Positions 8,157-16,556 of a stretch of DNA of 40,891 bases are shown one piece after another. The notes under the pieces were generated by a model, which saw only the letters and a program-made list of their open reading frames with translations, searched no databases and was not told the DNA's origin. The number at the start of each line of letters is the position of its first letter. The first letter of the stretch is position 1. Location: positions 1 to 40,891 of the forward strand of contig RFPC01000016.1 in assembly GCA_009926305.1 (NCBI GenBank), written 5' to 3'. The translations under genes and the position numbers were made by a program. Source of the stretch: a bacterium. Lineage in GTDB: Bacteria; Bdellovibrionota_C; UBA2361; RFPC01.

Positions 8157-8894
8157 TTATTCGCTTCGTTTATGCGCTATCTCTCCAACAACTGTTCCTA
8201 CCTTTTCGCCCAGTACAACTTTGCGGAGGTTATCAGCAGTGTTGATATTAAAAACGACGAGCGGAAGATTATTATCCATACACAGTGAAATAGCGGCAGC
8301 GTCCATTACCTTCAATTGTTTCTGAAGGACCTCTAGGTGAGATATCTGATCATATGGAGTTGCCTGCGGATTGGTCACTGGGTCCGAGTCATATACCTTA
8401 CCTACCTTCGTACCTTTCAAAAGAATATCGGCACTAATTTCCATGGCACGTAAGCTTGCAGCTGTATCTGTGGTGAAGTACGGGTTCCCTGTGCCACAAG
8501 CAAAGATTACAACTCTATTTTTTTCGAGATGTCGAACTGCTCTTCTGCGGATATATGGCTCTGCTATCTGTCGCATCTCTATAGCAGAGAGCACTCGGGT
8601 ATCCACCCCTGCTTGCTCTAGACTATCTTGCAGAGCCAGTGCATTCATGGCTGTTGCTAGCATGCCCATGTAATCACCAGAGGCCCGATCCATGCCTTGA
8701 GCTCCAGCCTGAGCACCTCGGATGATATTTCCGCCGCCTATGACAATTCCAACTTGAACGCCCAAGTCTGAAACGACTTTGATCTCACTGACCAACTGAA
8801 GAACTACCGATGGGTCGATACCAAAGCCCTGCTCACCAGCAAGAATTTCTCCAGAGAGTTTGAGGAGTATTCTGTTAAATATTGGTGAGCTCAT
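8157..8894 (-). CDS. pyrH: Uridylate kinase
   Basis: PyrH is the hexameric UMP kinase of pyrimidine synthesis, of the amino-acid kinase fold. Visible are ILLKLSGE (phosphate-binding Lys12), [10 protein letters not shown], and the C-terminal ATP-binding part with [16 protein letters not shown]. The frame is open upstream to 8999 but the extra residues do not match the family. The ATG at 8894 has a GAAGGAG binding site and gives 245 residues, close to 241 in E. coli. A spacer of about 200 bases separates it from tsf, so it may have its own promoter (a TATAAC box lies about 80 bases upstream of the start). Confidence 0.97.
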   Translation of the reverse strand: MSSPIFNRILLKLSGEILAGEQGFGIDPSVVLQLVSEIKVVSDLGVQVGIVIGGGNIIRGAQAGAQGMDRASGDYMGMLATAMNALALQDSLEQAGVDTRVLSAIEMRQIAEPYIRRRAVRHLEKNRVVIFACGTGNPYFTTDTAASLRAMEISADILLKGTKVGKVYDSDPVTNPQATPYDQISHLEVLQKQLKVMDAAAISLCMDNNLPLVVFNINTADNLRKVVLGEKVGTVVGEIAHKRSE

Positions 8895-9097
8895 GGCACT
8901 CCTTCGCTTGTTTCGACATACACGCTCTTTCAGGTCATCGGGGATTCGCGTCCTCGATAACCCCTCGTTATAATTGCGTCCTATCCAGCAGGTTAGCACA
9001 CATTTCGGCAGACGCCAGAGAGGGAAACTACGCTCGTATCAAAACAGAGTAGCCCTTGACCGCTCTGCGACCGTGTATTCCCTCATTTCCGATAAAT
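8895..9097. other. 203-base spacer between tsf and pyrH
   Basis: No gene is seen. A TATAAC box on the minus strand lies upstream of pyrH but without a convincing -35. The 12-bp palindrome GATAAATTTATC (9091-9102) overlaps the tsf stop codon. Confidence 0.5.
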
Positions 9098-9760
9098 TTA
9101 TCCACTAGCGATGGTTGCTGCCACCTCGTCAGCAAAGCTCTGTCCCGAGCTCTTTTCAATGCCTTCGCCAACCTCAAAGCGTTGAAAGCGCCGGATGGTG
9201 ACTTTCTCTCCGCACTTTACTCCGAGCTCTTCGATGATATCTCTCACGGTTTTTTTGCCTGAATCATCTTTCACAAATGGCTGCTCAAGTAAAACGCATT
9301 CCTCAAAGAATTTCTTCAGCTTTCCAGGGATAATTTTGTCGGCTTTCGCTTTCTGAGCATCATTCAAGGATTCAATGATGATCTCCTCTTCCTTCTTCAC
9401 AATTTCAGAGGGGATTTCCTCAGTAGTCACATACTTTGGCTTCATCGCAGCAACATGCAGCGCGATCTCAGCGGCTGCTTTTTGGAAGTCTTCTCCCCGT
9501 GCCACGAAGTCTGTTTCGCAATTAAGTTCTACAAGCACTCCGACCTGACTTCCAGCGTGGACATAAATACCCACAGTACCTTCCGCTGCAATCTTACCAG
9601 CTCGTTTTCCAAGGTCTTTTAAACCTTTCTTTCGTAATATCTCTATTGCGCCATTCACATCACCATTAGCTTCCTGAAGGGCTCCCTTACAGTCCATCAT
9701 ACCAGCTCCAGTCTTCTCTCGTAGCTCTTTTACCAGTGCTGCTGAAATTGCTGCTGACAT
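9098..9760 (-). CDS. tsf: Translation elongation factor Ts
   Basis: EF-Ts is the nucleotide exchange factor for EF-Tu. The N-terminal UBA-like domain (LVKELREKTGAGMMDCKGAL, 9-28) and the core motif TDFVA (83-87), which inserts beside the EF-Tu nucleotide site, are intact. At 220 residues it is the shorter form with one main core subdomain, unlike the 283-residue E. coli protein; short forms are common in several phyla. It follows rpsB, the universal order, after a 135-base spacer. Confidence 0.98.
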   Translation of the reverse strand: MSAAISAALVKELREKTGAGMMDCKGALQEANGDVNGAIEILRKKGLKDLGKRAGKIAAEGTVGIYVHAGSQVGVLVELNCETDFVARGEDFQKAAAEIALHVAAMKPKYVTTEEIPSEIVKKEEEIIIESLNDAQKAKADKIIPGKLKKFFEECVLLEQPFVKDDSGKKTVRDIIEELGVKCGEKVTIRRFQRFEVGEGIEKSSGQSFADEVAATIASG

Positions 9761-9895
9761 ACTCCTCTCCTTTTTTCTTCTCTTTGTAGTCTTTGGTTTT
9801 GGTTCATTTATGTTCGGCTAACGAGCCTTCCCTCAAATGCATCATGTAGCTCGTCATGTCCTACATGTCAGAGATAGGCTCCTGCCATTCACGAG

Positions 9896-10918
9896 CTATG
9901 CCGAAACGGCTAGTTCAGCGCCATCTTTCAGCTCGGCATCTTTTTCTCCGCTGGATCCTTTTCGAGTAACAACTTCGACGTCACTTCCCGCCTTTTTCGA
10001 GCGGTTTTGTTGCCGATCCGCTCCTCTCGACAAAAAGGAATGTCTGCCACGTGAGAATGCTGCAGCAACATTTTCTACGAAGAGCTTCAGTGTTTTTGAA
10101 GCATCATCGTTTGACGGGATTGGATAATCGATAAGTGATGGATCTACGTTTGAATCTACGAGTGCTACAACTGGTATGTGTAATTTTCGTGCTTCACGTA
10201 CTGCTATAGCTTCTCTGGCAACATCTATGACAAACAGGACATCTGGAACGTGCCGCATGTTGCGAATTCCGCCAAGGTTCGCTTCGAGCTTCTCCAGCTC
10301 TCTACGTATGCCGAGTCGCTCTTTCTTTGCGATACGGACAGTGCTGCCTTCTTCCTCAGCCTTTGCGAGAAGTTCCTCTAGCTTCTTGACTCGATTGATA
10401 GAACGTTTGATTGTCTCAAAGTTGCTGAGTGTGCCGCCTAGCCATCGCTGAGTGACCGAAAAGCCGCCGACTCTTTCGGCAGTATTGCGGACTAATTCTC
10501 TCGCCTGCGGTTTGGTGCCCACGAATAGAATATTACCACCTCTGTTTGCTATGTCCTCTAGGAACTTCTCAGCCTGTTTCCAGAGCTCAAGAGTAATATC
10601 GAGGTTAAGAATGTGTGTGCCATTCTTTTCCCCAAAGATGTATTTAGCCATCTTGGGGTTCCAACGATGGGATTGATGACCGAAATGGGCTCCAGCCTTT
10701 AAAAGGTTTTGAAGGGTGATCTCGGAACCCTCGGCTATCTCGAAGACCGTCTCTTCGGCATAGGTTTTTTGAGATGGGGAAGCCTCAGCTTCAATTGCGG
10801 CTTCAGCAACAGCAGTTTCTTCTCCAGTTGGTGCTTCAACTGTACCCTGCTCGGTAATGTTTTCTTGTGCTGAACTCGTCTCAGCAGAGGGCTTGCCCTC
10901 ACCGTTTTCAATAGTCAT
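9896..10918 (-). CDS. rpsB: 30S ribosomal protein S2 with acidic N-terminal extension
   Basis: The S2 core begins at about residue 67 with EITLQNLLKAGAHFGHQSHRWNPKM, matching the usual start of the protein, and runs through GGTLSNFETIKRSINR, DVLFVIDVAREAIAVREA and VALVDSNVDPSLIDYPIPSNDDA. Ahead of it is an extension of about 66 residues rich in Glu, Ala and Ser with few basic residues, and behind it a charged tail of about 45 residues. No start codon lies near the core start, and the ATG at 10918 has a GGAG site seven bases away, so the extension appears translated. The total of 340 residues compares with about 240 normally. A long leader lies upstream. Confidence 0.97.
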   Translation of the reverse strand: MTIENGEGKPSAETSSAQENITEQGTVEAPTGEETAVAEAAIEAEASPSQKTYAEETVFEIAEGSEITLQNLLKAGAHFGHQSHRWNPKMAKYIFGEKNGTHILNLDITLELWKQAEKFLEDIANRGGNILFVGTKPQARELVRNTAERVGGFSVTQRWLGGTLSNFETIKRSINRVKKLEELLAKAEEEGSTVRIAKKERLGIRRELEKLEANLGGIRNMRHVPDVLFVIDVAREAIAVREARKLHIPVVALVDSNVDPSLIDYPIPSNDDASKTLKLFVENVAAAFSRGRHSFLSRGADRQQNRSKKAGSDVEVVTRKGSSGEKDAELKDGAELAVSA

Positions 10919-10969
10919 TTTTCTACTCCGTCTTTAGCCTCCTCGAACCTTTATGATGGCTTTCCCGTA

Positions 10970-11005
10970 CATCCCCTTTTACCACTGCATCCCCTTTCAC
11001 CACTT
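10970..11005. repeat. 18-bp tandem duplication (16 of 18 identical) in the rpsB leader
   Basis: Units 10970-10987 and 10988-11005 share catcccctttNaccact. On the transcribed strand each copy reads AAAGGGGATG, which looks like a ribosome binding site abutting an ATG, but neither opens a useful frame. Probably a slippage duplication. Confidence 0.8.
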
Positions 11006-11062
11006 CTTGCAGCGGCGGATGCGGGATGTGCTAGATTCCGTAATTTCCAAGAGTCATCATCT

Positions 11063-11081
11063 CCTAGACGAAGAATCTAGG
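11063..11081 (-). promoter_or_regulatory. Hairpin in the rpsB leader
   Basis: CCTAGA and TCTAGG form a perfect 6-bp stem with a 7-base loop, about 145 bases upstream of the rpsB start and within the predicted transcript. It may belong to an S2-responsive leader; this is inference from position only. Confidence 0.35.
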
Positions 11082-11145
11082 CATACGGAGTCTATGACGG
11101 GAAGCCCCAAGACGAAAAGTCCGAGTGCGTATTATTCAGCTGCTT

Positions 11146-11174
11146 ATAATGCTGATATTTCAAGGGGTTTTCAA
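11146..11174 (-). promoter_or_regulatory. Possible sigma-70-like promoter for rpsB-tsf
   Basis: On the minus strand TTGAAA (11174-11169) is separated by 17 bases from CATTAT (11151-11146). The -35 matches the consensus at five of six positions and the -10 at four of six. The position, about 230 bases upstream of the start codon, suits a long regulated leader. Confidence 0.4.
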
Positions 11175-11329
11175 GTCTTGGGAAAAGTATAGTCTTCTGA
11201 GCGTAGGCGCATCATCCCTTGCATCCACCAAACGAAGAGCGAAGCGAGGCATTGGCTGAAAGCGGTTTGACCTACTACAGTCAAGAAGTCCAAAGGAAAA
11301 TGAGATCTAAGATATTGATTTAATTATCT

Positions 11330-12031
11330 TTATTGAAAGAGACCTTCAAAGAGACGAACTGCTGCCCCTGTGCGATTCGGGTCAATCTCTGGCTCAAATG
11401 TTCTTTCAGGATGAGGCATGTATCCCACTATATTTCCAGCCGGGCTTCTGACCCCCGCTATAGAGTGACAGGAGCCATTCGGATTCCATTCAGGGGAAAC
11501 CTCATCGAGCGCCCCATCGGGGCTGCAATAACGAAAAACAACTTGATCGTTGTCCTCCAACTCTTTGAGTGCGTCTTGTGTAGCGAAGTAGTTCCCTTCG
11601 AAATGAGCAACTGGTACGTGAAATATCTCTCCTCTTTCCAGCTTAGAAGTTACCACGGAGTTTTGAGACTCTACACGTATTGAAACAAGACGCGAGAGAA
11701 ACTTTGTGGAGCGATTTGGAAGAAGAACCCCCGGTAGGAGTCCAAGCTCACATAAAATTTGAAATCCGTTACAGATGCCAATAATAGTTCCTCCCTTTGC
11801 AGCGTACTCTAGGATAGCGGGTGCAATAGAAGAAACCTTCGCCATAGCCCCGCAGCGAAGGTAGTCGCCATAAGAGAAACCACCGGGGATGAAAAGAATA
11901 TCAGTGTCTTCTGGTAGCGTGCGATCTGCAGCCCAAACTTTCTGGGGGTCTTTACCAGACAGGTGTTTAACAAGCACTGAGACGTCGTGGTCGCAGTTTG
12001 TTCCAGGAAATGATACCACTGCCGTTTTCAC
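11330..12031 (-). CDS. purQ: Phosphoribosylformylglycinamidine synthase, glutaminase subunit PurQ
   Basis: PurQ releases ammonia from glutamine for the FGAM synthase step of purine synthesis and works with PurS and the small-type PurL. It is a class I amidotransferase: the nucleophile Cys87 sits in GICNGFQ, with His207 and Glu209 in MPHPER completing the triad. FPGTNCDHDV and PGGFSYGDYLRCGA are typical. The 233 residues match the family. The start ATG overlaps the purS stop (ATGA), so the two subunits are translationally coupled. PurL is not in the window. Confidence 0.97.
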   Translation of the reverse strand: MKTAVVSFPGTNCDHDVSVLVKHLSGKDPQKVWAADRTLPEDTDILFIPGGFSYGDYLRCGAMAKVSSIAPAILEYAAKGGTIIGICNGFQILCELGLLPGVLLPNRSTKFLSRLVSIRVESQNSVVTSKLERGEIFHVPVAHFEGNYFATQDALKELEDNDQVVFRYCSPDGALDEVSPEWNPNGSCHSIAGVRSPAGNIVGYMPHPERTFEPEIDPNRTGAAVRLFEGLFQ

Positions 12032-12306
12032 CGAACCTCCTCGACCTCGTAGCTCTCGATAACCGGATTAGAGAAGAGTTCCTCGCAAACCTTTTTCAAG
12101 AGCGTAGCCTCTGATTGTTCACTTCCTGCAGCACCATTTTCCGCGTTGGAAGAAGTGTCGAGATCGAATTCGATTACCTTCCCTACTCGAACGCCAGATA
12201 TCGTCGAGATCCCAAGCTCGGGTAGGCTGGTTTCGATAGCCTTTCCTTGCACATCCAGGACGCCTTGTTTGAGGAGTACTCTCACACGAAATTTTTTCTT
12301 TGCCAT
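12028..12306 (-). CDS. purS: Phosphoribosylformylglycinamidine synthase subunit PurS
   Basis: PurS is the small bridging subunit that joins PurQ to PurL. The 92 residues (usual about 80-90) show the typical KFRVRVLLKQGVLDVQGKAIETSL start and GISTISGVRVGKVIEFDL, with a C-terminal ferredoxin-like strand pair. A short Asn/Ala/Gly/Glu-rich insertion (about 53-66) lies in the middle. The frame is open to 12357, but the ATG at 12306 has an AGGA site seven bases upstream and matches the family start. It lies between purB and purQ. Confidence 0.94.
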   Translation of the reverse strand: MAKKKFRVRVLLKQGVLDVQGKAIETSLPELGISTISGVRVGKVIEFDLDTSSNAENGAAGSEQSEATLLKKVCEELFSNPVIESYEVEEVR

Positions 12307-12391
12307 AAGTGATTCCTTTTCTCTCGTCATCATGTGTGGTTTCCAGCCGACCTGCAATACTGCAATAGGTTTCTATCCAAAGGAGTTCGAC

Positions 12392-13708
12392 TCACGCTGG
12401 AGTAAAAGTTCTTTCAAAGATAAGATCCACAGCCTCGAGGTGTCGATCAAGCGAGAAGCACTCTTGGATTTTCTTCTCACCCAGATGTGCAACAATCGCC
12501 TCGTCCTCAATAACCCATCCTTGAAAATTCTTCTCGCTAGTACTCCTCGTAAGAGCTTCAGCATACTGGAGCGCTGGTTTCTGGACCATGCGGTAAGCGG
12601 TGTCTCTCTCTACCCCTGAATCTACAAGAGCGAGTAGGAGCGTTCCCGAAAAGACAAGTCCTCCGGTTAACGCAAGATTATTTTTCATAACCTCAGGCTT
12701 TACGACGAGTCCATCTACCACTTTTTTCATGCGAGCGAGCATGAAGTCCGTCAAGATACATGCGTCTGGTGCAATGACACGTTCTACCGAGCTGTGACTA
12801 ATATCTCGCTCATGCCAGAGAGGCACATTTTCAAATGCGGCAAGCGCATGTGAGCGGAGCAGTCTCGCTAGTCCAGTGAGATTTTCAGTCAGGATCGGAT
12901 TCTTCTTGTGAGGCATGGCTGAAGACCCCTTCTGCCCACTGCCAAATGGCTCTTCAACTTCTCCGACTTCAGTCCGTTGTAAATGGCGTATCTCAACACA
13001 AAAGCGCTCAATAGAGCCTCCAATTTGAGCGAGTATTGAAAAGTAGTTCGCATGTCTGTCTCGACTGACTACTTGAGTAGCTACCGTTTCGGGGGCAAGT
13101 CTCAGCTTTTCGAGTACGGCTTGTTCAATACTTGGAGGAAGAGAGGCGTACGTTCCAACTGGACCTGAAATTTTTCCTACGGCAACCTCTTTGGCTGCCG
13201 AGCGAAATCGCTCTCGCTGTCGTGAGAGCTCTGCATACCAGCTCGCAAGCTTTAGTCCAAATGATGTGGGCTCTGCATGAATACCATGACTCCTTCCGAT
13301 GCAGGGAGTCTTCTTAAATTCGTATGCCCGATTTTTTATTGACTCTAAGAGATTCGTAATACCCTCTTCAATGAGTACAGAGCTTCTCTGAAGTTGTACG
13401 CCAAAGGTGGTATCAAGCAGATCATTAGAGGTCATGCCTCGGTGAAGAAATCTCGCGGAGGGACCGACGGATTCAGCCACTACATCGAGAAAGGCAATGA
13501 CATCGTGGTGAATGGTCGCTTCACGCTCCTGGATGCGTGAAACATCAAAGCAAGCTTTAGAACGAACATCCTTAGCCGAGTCAGCAGGTGCTAGTCCAAA
13601 TTTGACCATTTCTTCGAGTGCAAGCGTCTCTACTTCAAGCCAGATAGAATACTTTTCATCATCACTCCATAGCTTGAGCATTTCTTCTCTCGAATACCTT
13701 GGAATCAT
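12392..13708 (-). CDS. purB: Adenylosuccinate lyase
   Basis: PurB cleaves SAICAR and adenylosuccinate in purine synthesis. Of the fumarase/aspartase superfamily, it shows MTSND (92-96), the general-acid region GRSHGIHAEPTSFG (His141), and the signature loop GSSAMPHKKNP (261-271) with the catalytic Ser. At 438 residues it is of the shorter bacterial type. It has a GAGGAAG binding site, and it leads the purB-purS-purQ group. No other purine genes are in the window. Confidence 0.97.
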   Translation of the reverse strand: MIPRYSREEMLKLWSDDEKYSIWLEVETLALEEMVKFGLAPADSAKDVRSKACFDVSRIQEREATIHHDVIAFLDVVAESVGPSARFLHRGMTSNDLLDTTFGVQLQRSSVLIEEGITNLLESIKNRAYEFKKTPCIGRSHGIHAEPTSFGLKLASWYAELSRQRERFRSAAKEVAVGKISGPVGTYASLPPSIEQAVLEKLRLAPETVATQVVSRDRHANYFSILAQIGGSIERFCVEIRHLQRTEVGEVEEPFGSGQKGSSAMPHKKNPILTENLTGLARLLRSHALAAFENVPLWHERDISHSSVERVIAPDACILTDFMLARMKKVVDGLVVKPEVMKNNLALTGGLVFSGTLLLALVDSGVERDTAYRMVQKPALQYAEALTRSTSEKNFQGWVIEDEAIVAHLGEKKIQECFSLDRHLEAVDLIFERTFTPA

Positions 13709-13856
13709 AGTGCTCTTCCTCGTTTCATAATATCTGAAGGTTTACGTTTCTCGATTAAATTCGCCCGTAAGAGTAGTACAAGGACCGTAAAAAGAACACT
13801 TGTTAATCAGTTTTTTATCGTTTTTAGGAGCTTTCACCAGCTACGCGAGTTGAAGC

Positions 13857-15413
13857 CTATTTCTGTTTGTCTAATCGGCACGAATTTATCACGAGATAGC
13901 ATTCTTGAGCATCGCTCAGGCGATAGTATTCAAGCTGAAGGCATGGGTTCTCTAGCAAATCGTGTTTTCGTTCATGATCAACGATGGCTAACGGATAGTC
14001 TGCGAGCAGGCTCATTCCTTCCTTGAAGTGCTGATAGTCAACTTGTTGTCTTGCAAATTTCCTTAGGTAGTATGGGAGCGGCCAATAGGAGTGAACGCCC
14101 ACTAAAACTTTGGTTGAAGGGTTCTCTCTGAGGTATGGGGTAATTCGCTGAGTGAGATCCAGCATGCCTGATGTGGTATGCACGTAAGAAAAGGGATTTT
14201 GAGCACCATACGGAATCAGAAAATTGAAACGAACCATCGAGAGAAATTGCAGTGGCACGGGTATACTTACAAGGATTATGAGAACAACCTTACGAATGAA
14301 CGAGAGCGCTTTGTTTCGAATGAGGTACTCGACTAAAGTTCCGATGGCAATTCCCAAGCTCAGACTGAGAGGACCAGAGATCTGTAATCCCAACCACGGC
14401 ATTTTGTATGGGATACATGACTGAACAACAAGCACGAGTGTGCCGAGAAGCGAGAAGTATGTGATGTACCACAATCGCGCGCCAAAAATCTGCTTTGCGA
14501 GAATCGTTCGTGCTATGACGGGAAATACTACACAAATGAGCAGTGTAGGCTCGGTTCTCCAGAGGAGATTGATATAGTAATACCAAGGCTTGAAGTGCCC
14601 AATGTCTGCGGTACCCCTCATTATCCACTGTGAGAAGGCAAGAAAGAACTCTCGCATTCCGGAGCTCCACTGAAATCCGCCAGTAAATAAAAGAATCAGA
14701 ATAAATACTGATAAGAGAATCCACCATCCTCCGCCGTGAATGAGCTGCCCGAGTCTATGCATGAAATGGCGTGGCGTAGTGAGAAGTAGCAAAGCAAGGA
14801 GATTCGCAGTTCCTAGGATGACAGTCGTTTCCTTTGTTGCAAAGCAGAGGCTGGCTGAAATGGTTGCAATTCCTCCCCACGTAACGATGGACTTCTTTTC
14901 ATGAAAAAAAATACCAGCGGCGCTTGCCATTAATAGAAAAGAGAAGAGCAAGAGGCTTTCATGTATAGCGTACCGTGAAAAGAAAACGGTAGAGCTGCTG
15001 AAGGTGAGAGTAAGGCTGGCAACGACCAATACAAATGACGATATCCGTCGATAGAATATTGCTATGGGAAGAACGCATGCCATCGCTCCTGTGAGAATTG
15101 ATGCAAAGCGTATGGTCAAGATGCTATCACCGAACAAAGATTGAAAAAATGCAGCTAGGTAAAAATAGAGAGGACCGTGATAGTTTTCATGCGAATACTG
15201 ATATAGGCCGCTATGCCCTACCTGTTCAAAGAAATAAAAATTAACTCCTTCATCATGATGGAGTGGCCGAAGTTCGGGCCATAATATGCGAAGGCCAATT
15301 GAAAGAGCGAGGAGAGCGATGAAAAAGAGCAGTTGCTGAGGGATAGTTATTGATTGCAGGGGTCTCGGTATTATTTTTGTTGAGAAGGGCATTCGAGTTG
15401 TCATGAAGGACAA
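13857..15413 (-). CDS. Multi-pass membrane glycosyltransferase, Agl23/TIGR03663-like
   Basis: This 519-residue membrane protein has about eleven hydrophobic segments. The first extracytoplasmic loop carries HHDEGVNFYFFEQ and YHGPLYFYL, and later come RYAIHESLLLF and FATKET. That arrangement, with an acidic pair in loop 1, is that of lipid-linked-sugar glycosyltransferases of the GT39/ArnT/oligosaccharyltransferase superfamily and resembles the 'flippase activity-associated Agl23' group by recall. The sugar and acceptor are unknown. The start is taken as the TTG at 15413: its AAGGAG site, six bases away, lies in the last codons of the acyl-CoA dehydrogenase gene. The ATG at 15404 is 15 bases from that site. 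It could otherwise be described simply as a DUF-type membrane protein. Confidence 0.7.
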   Translation of the reverse strand: MSFMTTRMPFSTKIIPRPLQSITIPQQLLFFIALLALSIGLRILWPELRPLHHDEGVNFYFFEQVGHSGLYQYSHENYHGPLYFYLAAFFQSLFGDSILTIRFASILTGAMACVLPIAIFYRRISSFVLVVASLTLTFSSSTVFFSRYAIHESLLLFSFLLMASAAGIFFHEKKSIVTWGGIATISASLCFATKETTVILGTANLLALLLLTTPRHFMHRLGQLIHGGGWWILLSVFILILLFTGGFQWSSGMREFFLAFSQWIMRGTADIGHFKPWYYYINLLWRTEPTLLICVVFPVIARTILAKQIFGARLWYITYFSLLGTLVLVVQSCIPYKMPWLGLQISGPLSLSLGIAIGTLVEYLIRNKALSFIRKVVLIILVSIPVPLQFLSMVRFNFLIPYGAQNPFSYVHTTSGMLDLTQRITPYLRENPSTKVLVGVHSYWPLPYYLRKFARQQVDYQHFKEGMSLLADYPLAIVDHERKHDLLENPCLQLEYYRLSDAQECYLVINSCRLDKQK

Positions 15414-15416
15414 TGA

Positions 15417-16556
15417 TTACTCCTTCGTAGACACTTTCGCTCGAGGTAGCTTGAGCAGCCGTTCAGCAATTATGCCACGCTGAATCTCCGAGGTTCCTGC
15501 GGCAATAGTTCGCCCACGCGAGTACAAGTATCGTTGCACTGCACCCCCTTCGAAGATTCCAGTATCTCCCTCTTGTTTGGCAGCATACCGAGATAGTCGT
15601 TGGAAAAATTCAGACCATCCGAGCTTATTTAGTGAACCTTCCGGACCAGGATTCGTTCCGGATGCGTACTGGGTAAGGTGACGGTATGCAAGTGCTCTGG
15701 TGGCATACGCATCCACGACCAGCTCTGAGAGTTCTGTGTAGTCTCCGGTGTGATCCTCAAGGAGAGTCCGTAATACTCCCTCTGACTGAATTTGCCGAGC
15801 AAATGTTAAGATAACTCTCTCATACATGAGCGTGCGAATAGCGATATTCCAGCCCTGCCCTTCATCCCCAACACGGTTCTCAGCTGAAATGAAGACATCA
15901 TCGAGGAAAACCTCATTGAATTCGGAGTCTCCTGTAATCTGCTTCAACGGTCGTACGGTGATCCCCTTACTGTCCATGGGAACGAGGAAGTAAGTAAGGT
16001 TTTTATAGCGATCGCTTTCTGGTCCAGTTCGGGCAACGATGAAGCAGTAATCAGCAATATGCGCAAAGCTAGTCCAGATTTTCTGACCCGTGAGTTCGTA
16101 TCCTCCTTTTACCTTCTTAGCGACCGTATTCATGGCTGCGAGATCACTGCCCGCATTCGGTTCAGAAAAGCCCTGACACCATATTTGTGAGGCATCGAGA
16201 ATGGGAGGAAGGAACTTCTTTTTTTGAGCCTCATTGCCCAACTCAATGAGCACTGGTCCAACCATGGTAAGACCAAAGAGTCCAAGCAACTGAGGAGCTT
16301 TGCGCCTGGCCAGTTCTTCTTGAATAACGGCTTCTTCAACGAGCGTTAGACCTTTTCCACCATACTCGACTGGCCAATGAACACCCACGAGACCTAATCC
16401 AGCGAGTGTCTTCTGCCACTGCTTTCCGACGTTAATAAATGTTTCAAGAGCAGAGTCGTCTTGAACACTAGGAATCTGTATTGTGTCTAGCTTCTCACGC
16501 ACTGATGCGCGGAATGTATCCAGAGTTTCAGTATCAACTAGAGAAAACATACTCAA
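15417..16556 (-). CDS. Acyl-CoA dehydrogenase family flavoprotein
   Basis: The N-terminal helical domain (about 1-125), the beta domain with CQGFSEPNAGSDLA (127-140) and GQKIWTSFAH (157-166), and the C-terminal helical domain are all present. The position of the medium-chain enzyme's catalytic Glu is Ala353 (IAAGTSEIQR). Glu246 in MYERVIL sits where isovaleryl- and long-chain enzymes keep their base, so the protein can still be active. Substrate is unknown. The start is either the TTG at 16556, overlapping the pgl stop, or the ATG at 16550; the GGGAG site suits both. It is coupled to pgl upstream and the glycosyltransferase downstream, an odd combination. Confidence 0.93.
   Translation of the reverse strand: MSMFSLVDTETLDTFRASVREKLDTIQIPSVQDDSALETFINVGKQWQKTLAGLGLVGVHWPVEYGGKGLTLVEEAVIQEELARRKAPQLLGLFGLTMVGPVLIELGNEAQKKKFLPPILDASQIWCQGFSEPNAGSDLAAMNTVAKKVKGGYELTGQKIWTSFAHIADYCFIVARTGPESDRYKNLTYFLVPMDSKGITVRPLKQITGDSEFNEVFLDDVFISAENRVGDEGQGWNIAIRTLMYERVILTFARQIQSEGVLRTLLEDHTGDYTELSELVVDAYATRALAYRHLTQYASGTNPGPEGSLNKLGWSEFFQRLSRYAAKQEGDTGIFEGGAVQRYLYSRGRTIAAGTSEIQRGIIAERLLKLPRAKVSTKE

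Larger units (their letters stand above)
10919..11329. other. 411-base spacer/leader upstream of rpsB
   Basis: No credible gene is seen on either strand. It contains a possible rpsB promoter (11146-11174), a hairpin (11063-11081), an 18-bp near-perfect duplication (10970-11005) and a TTGAC/GTCAA inverted repeat near 11267-11284. A leader of more than 200 bases would fit the known autoregulation of rpsB by S2, but no known S2-binding motif was identified. Confidence 0.6.

Noticed and set aside
11141-11150. Plus-strand TATAAT in the rpsB leader as a promoter
   Set aside because: The hexamer 17 bases upstream bears no likeness to a -35, and no plus-strand gene follows.
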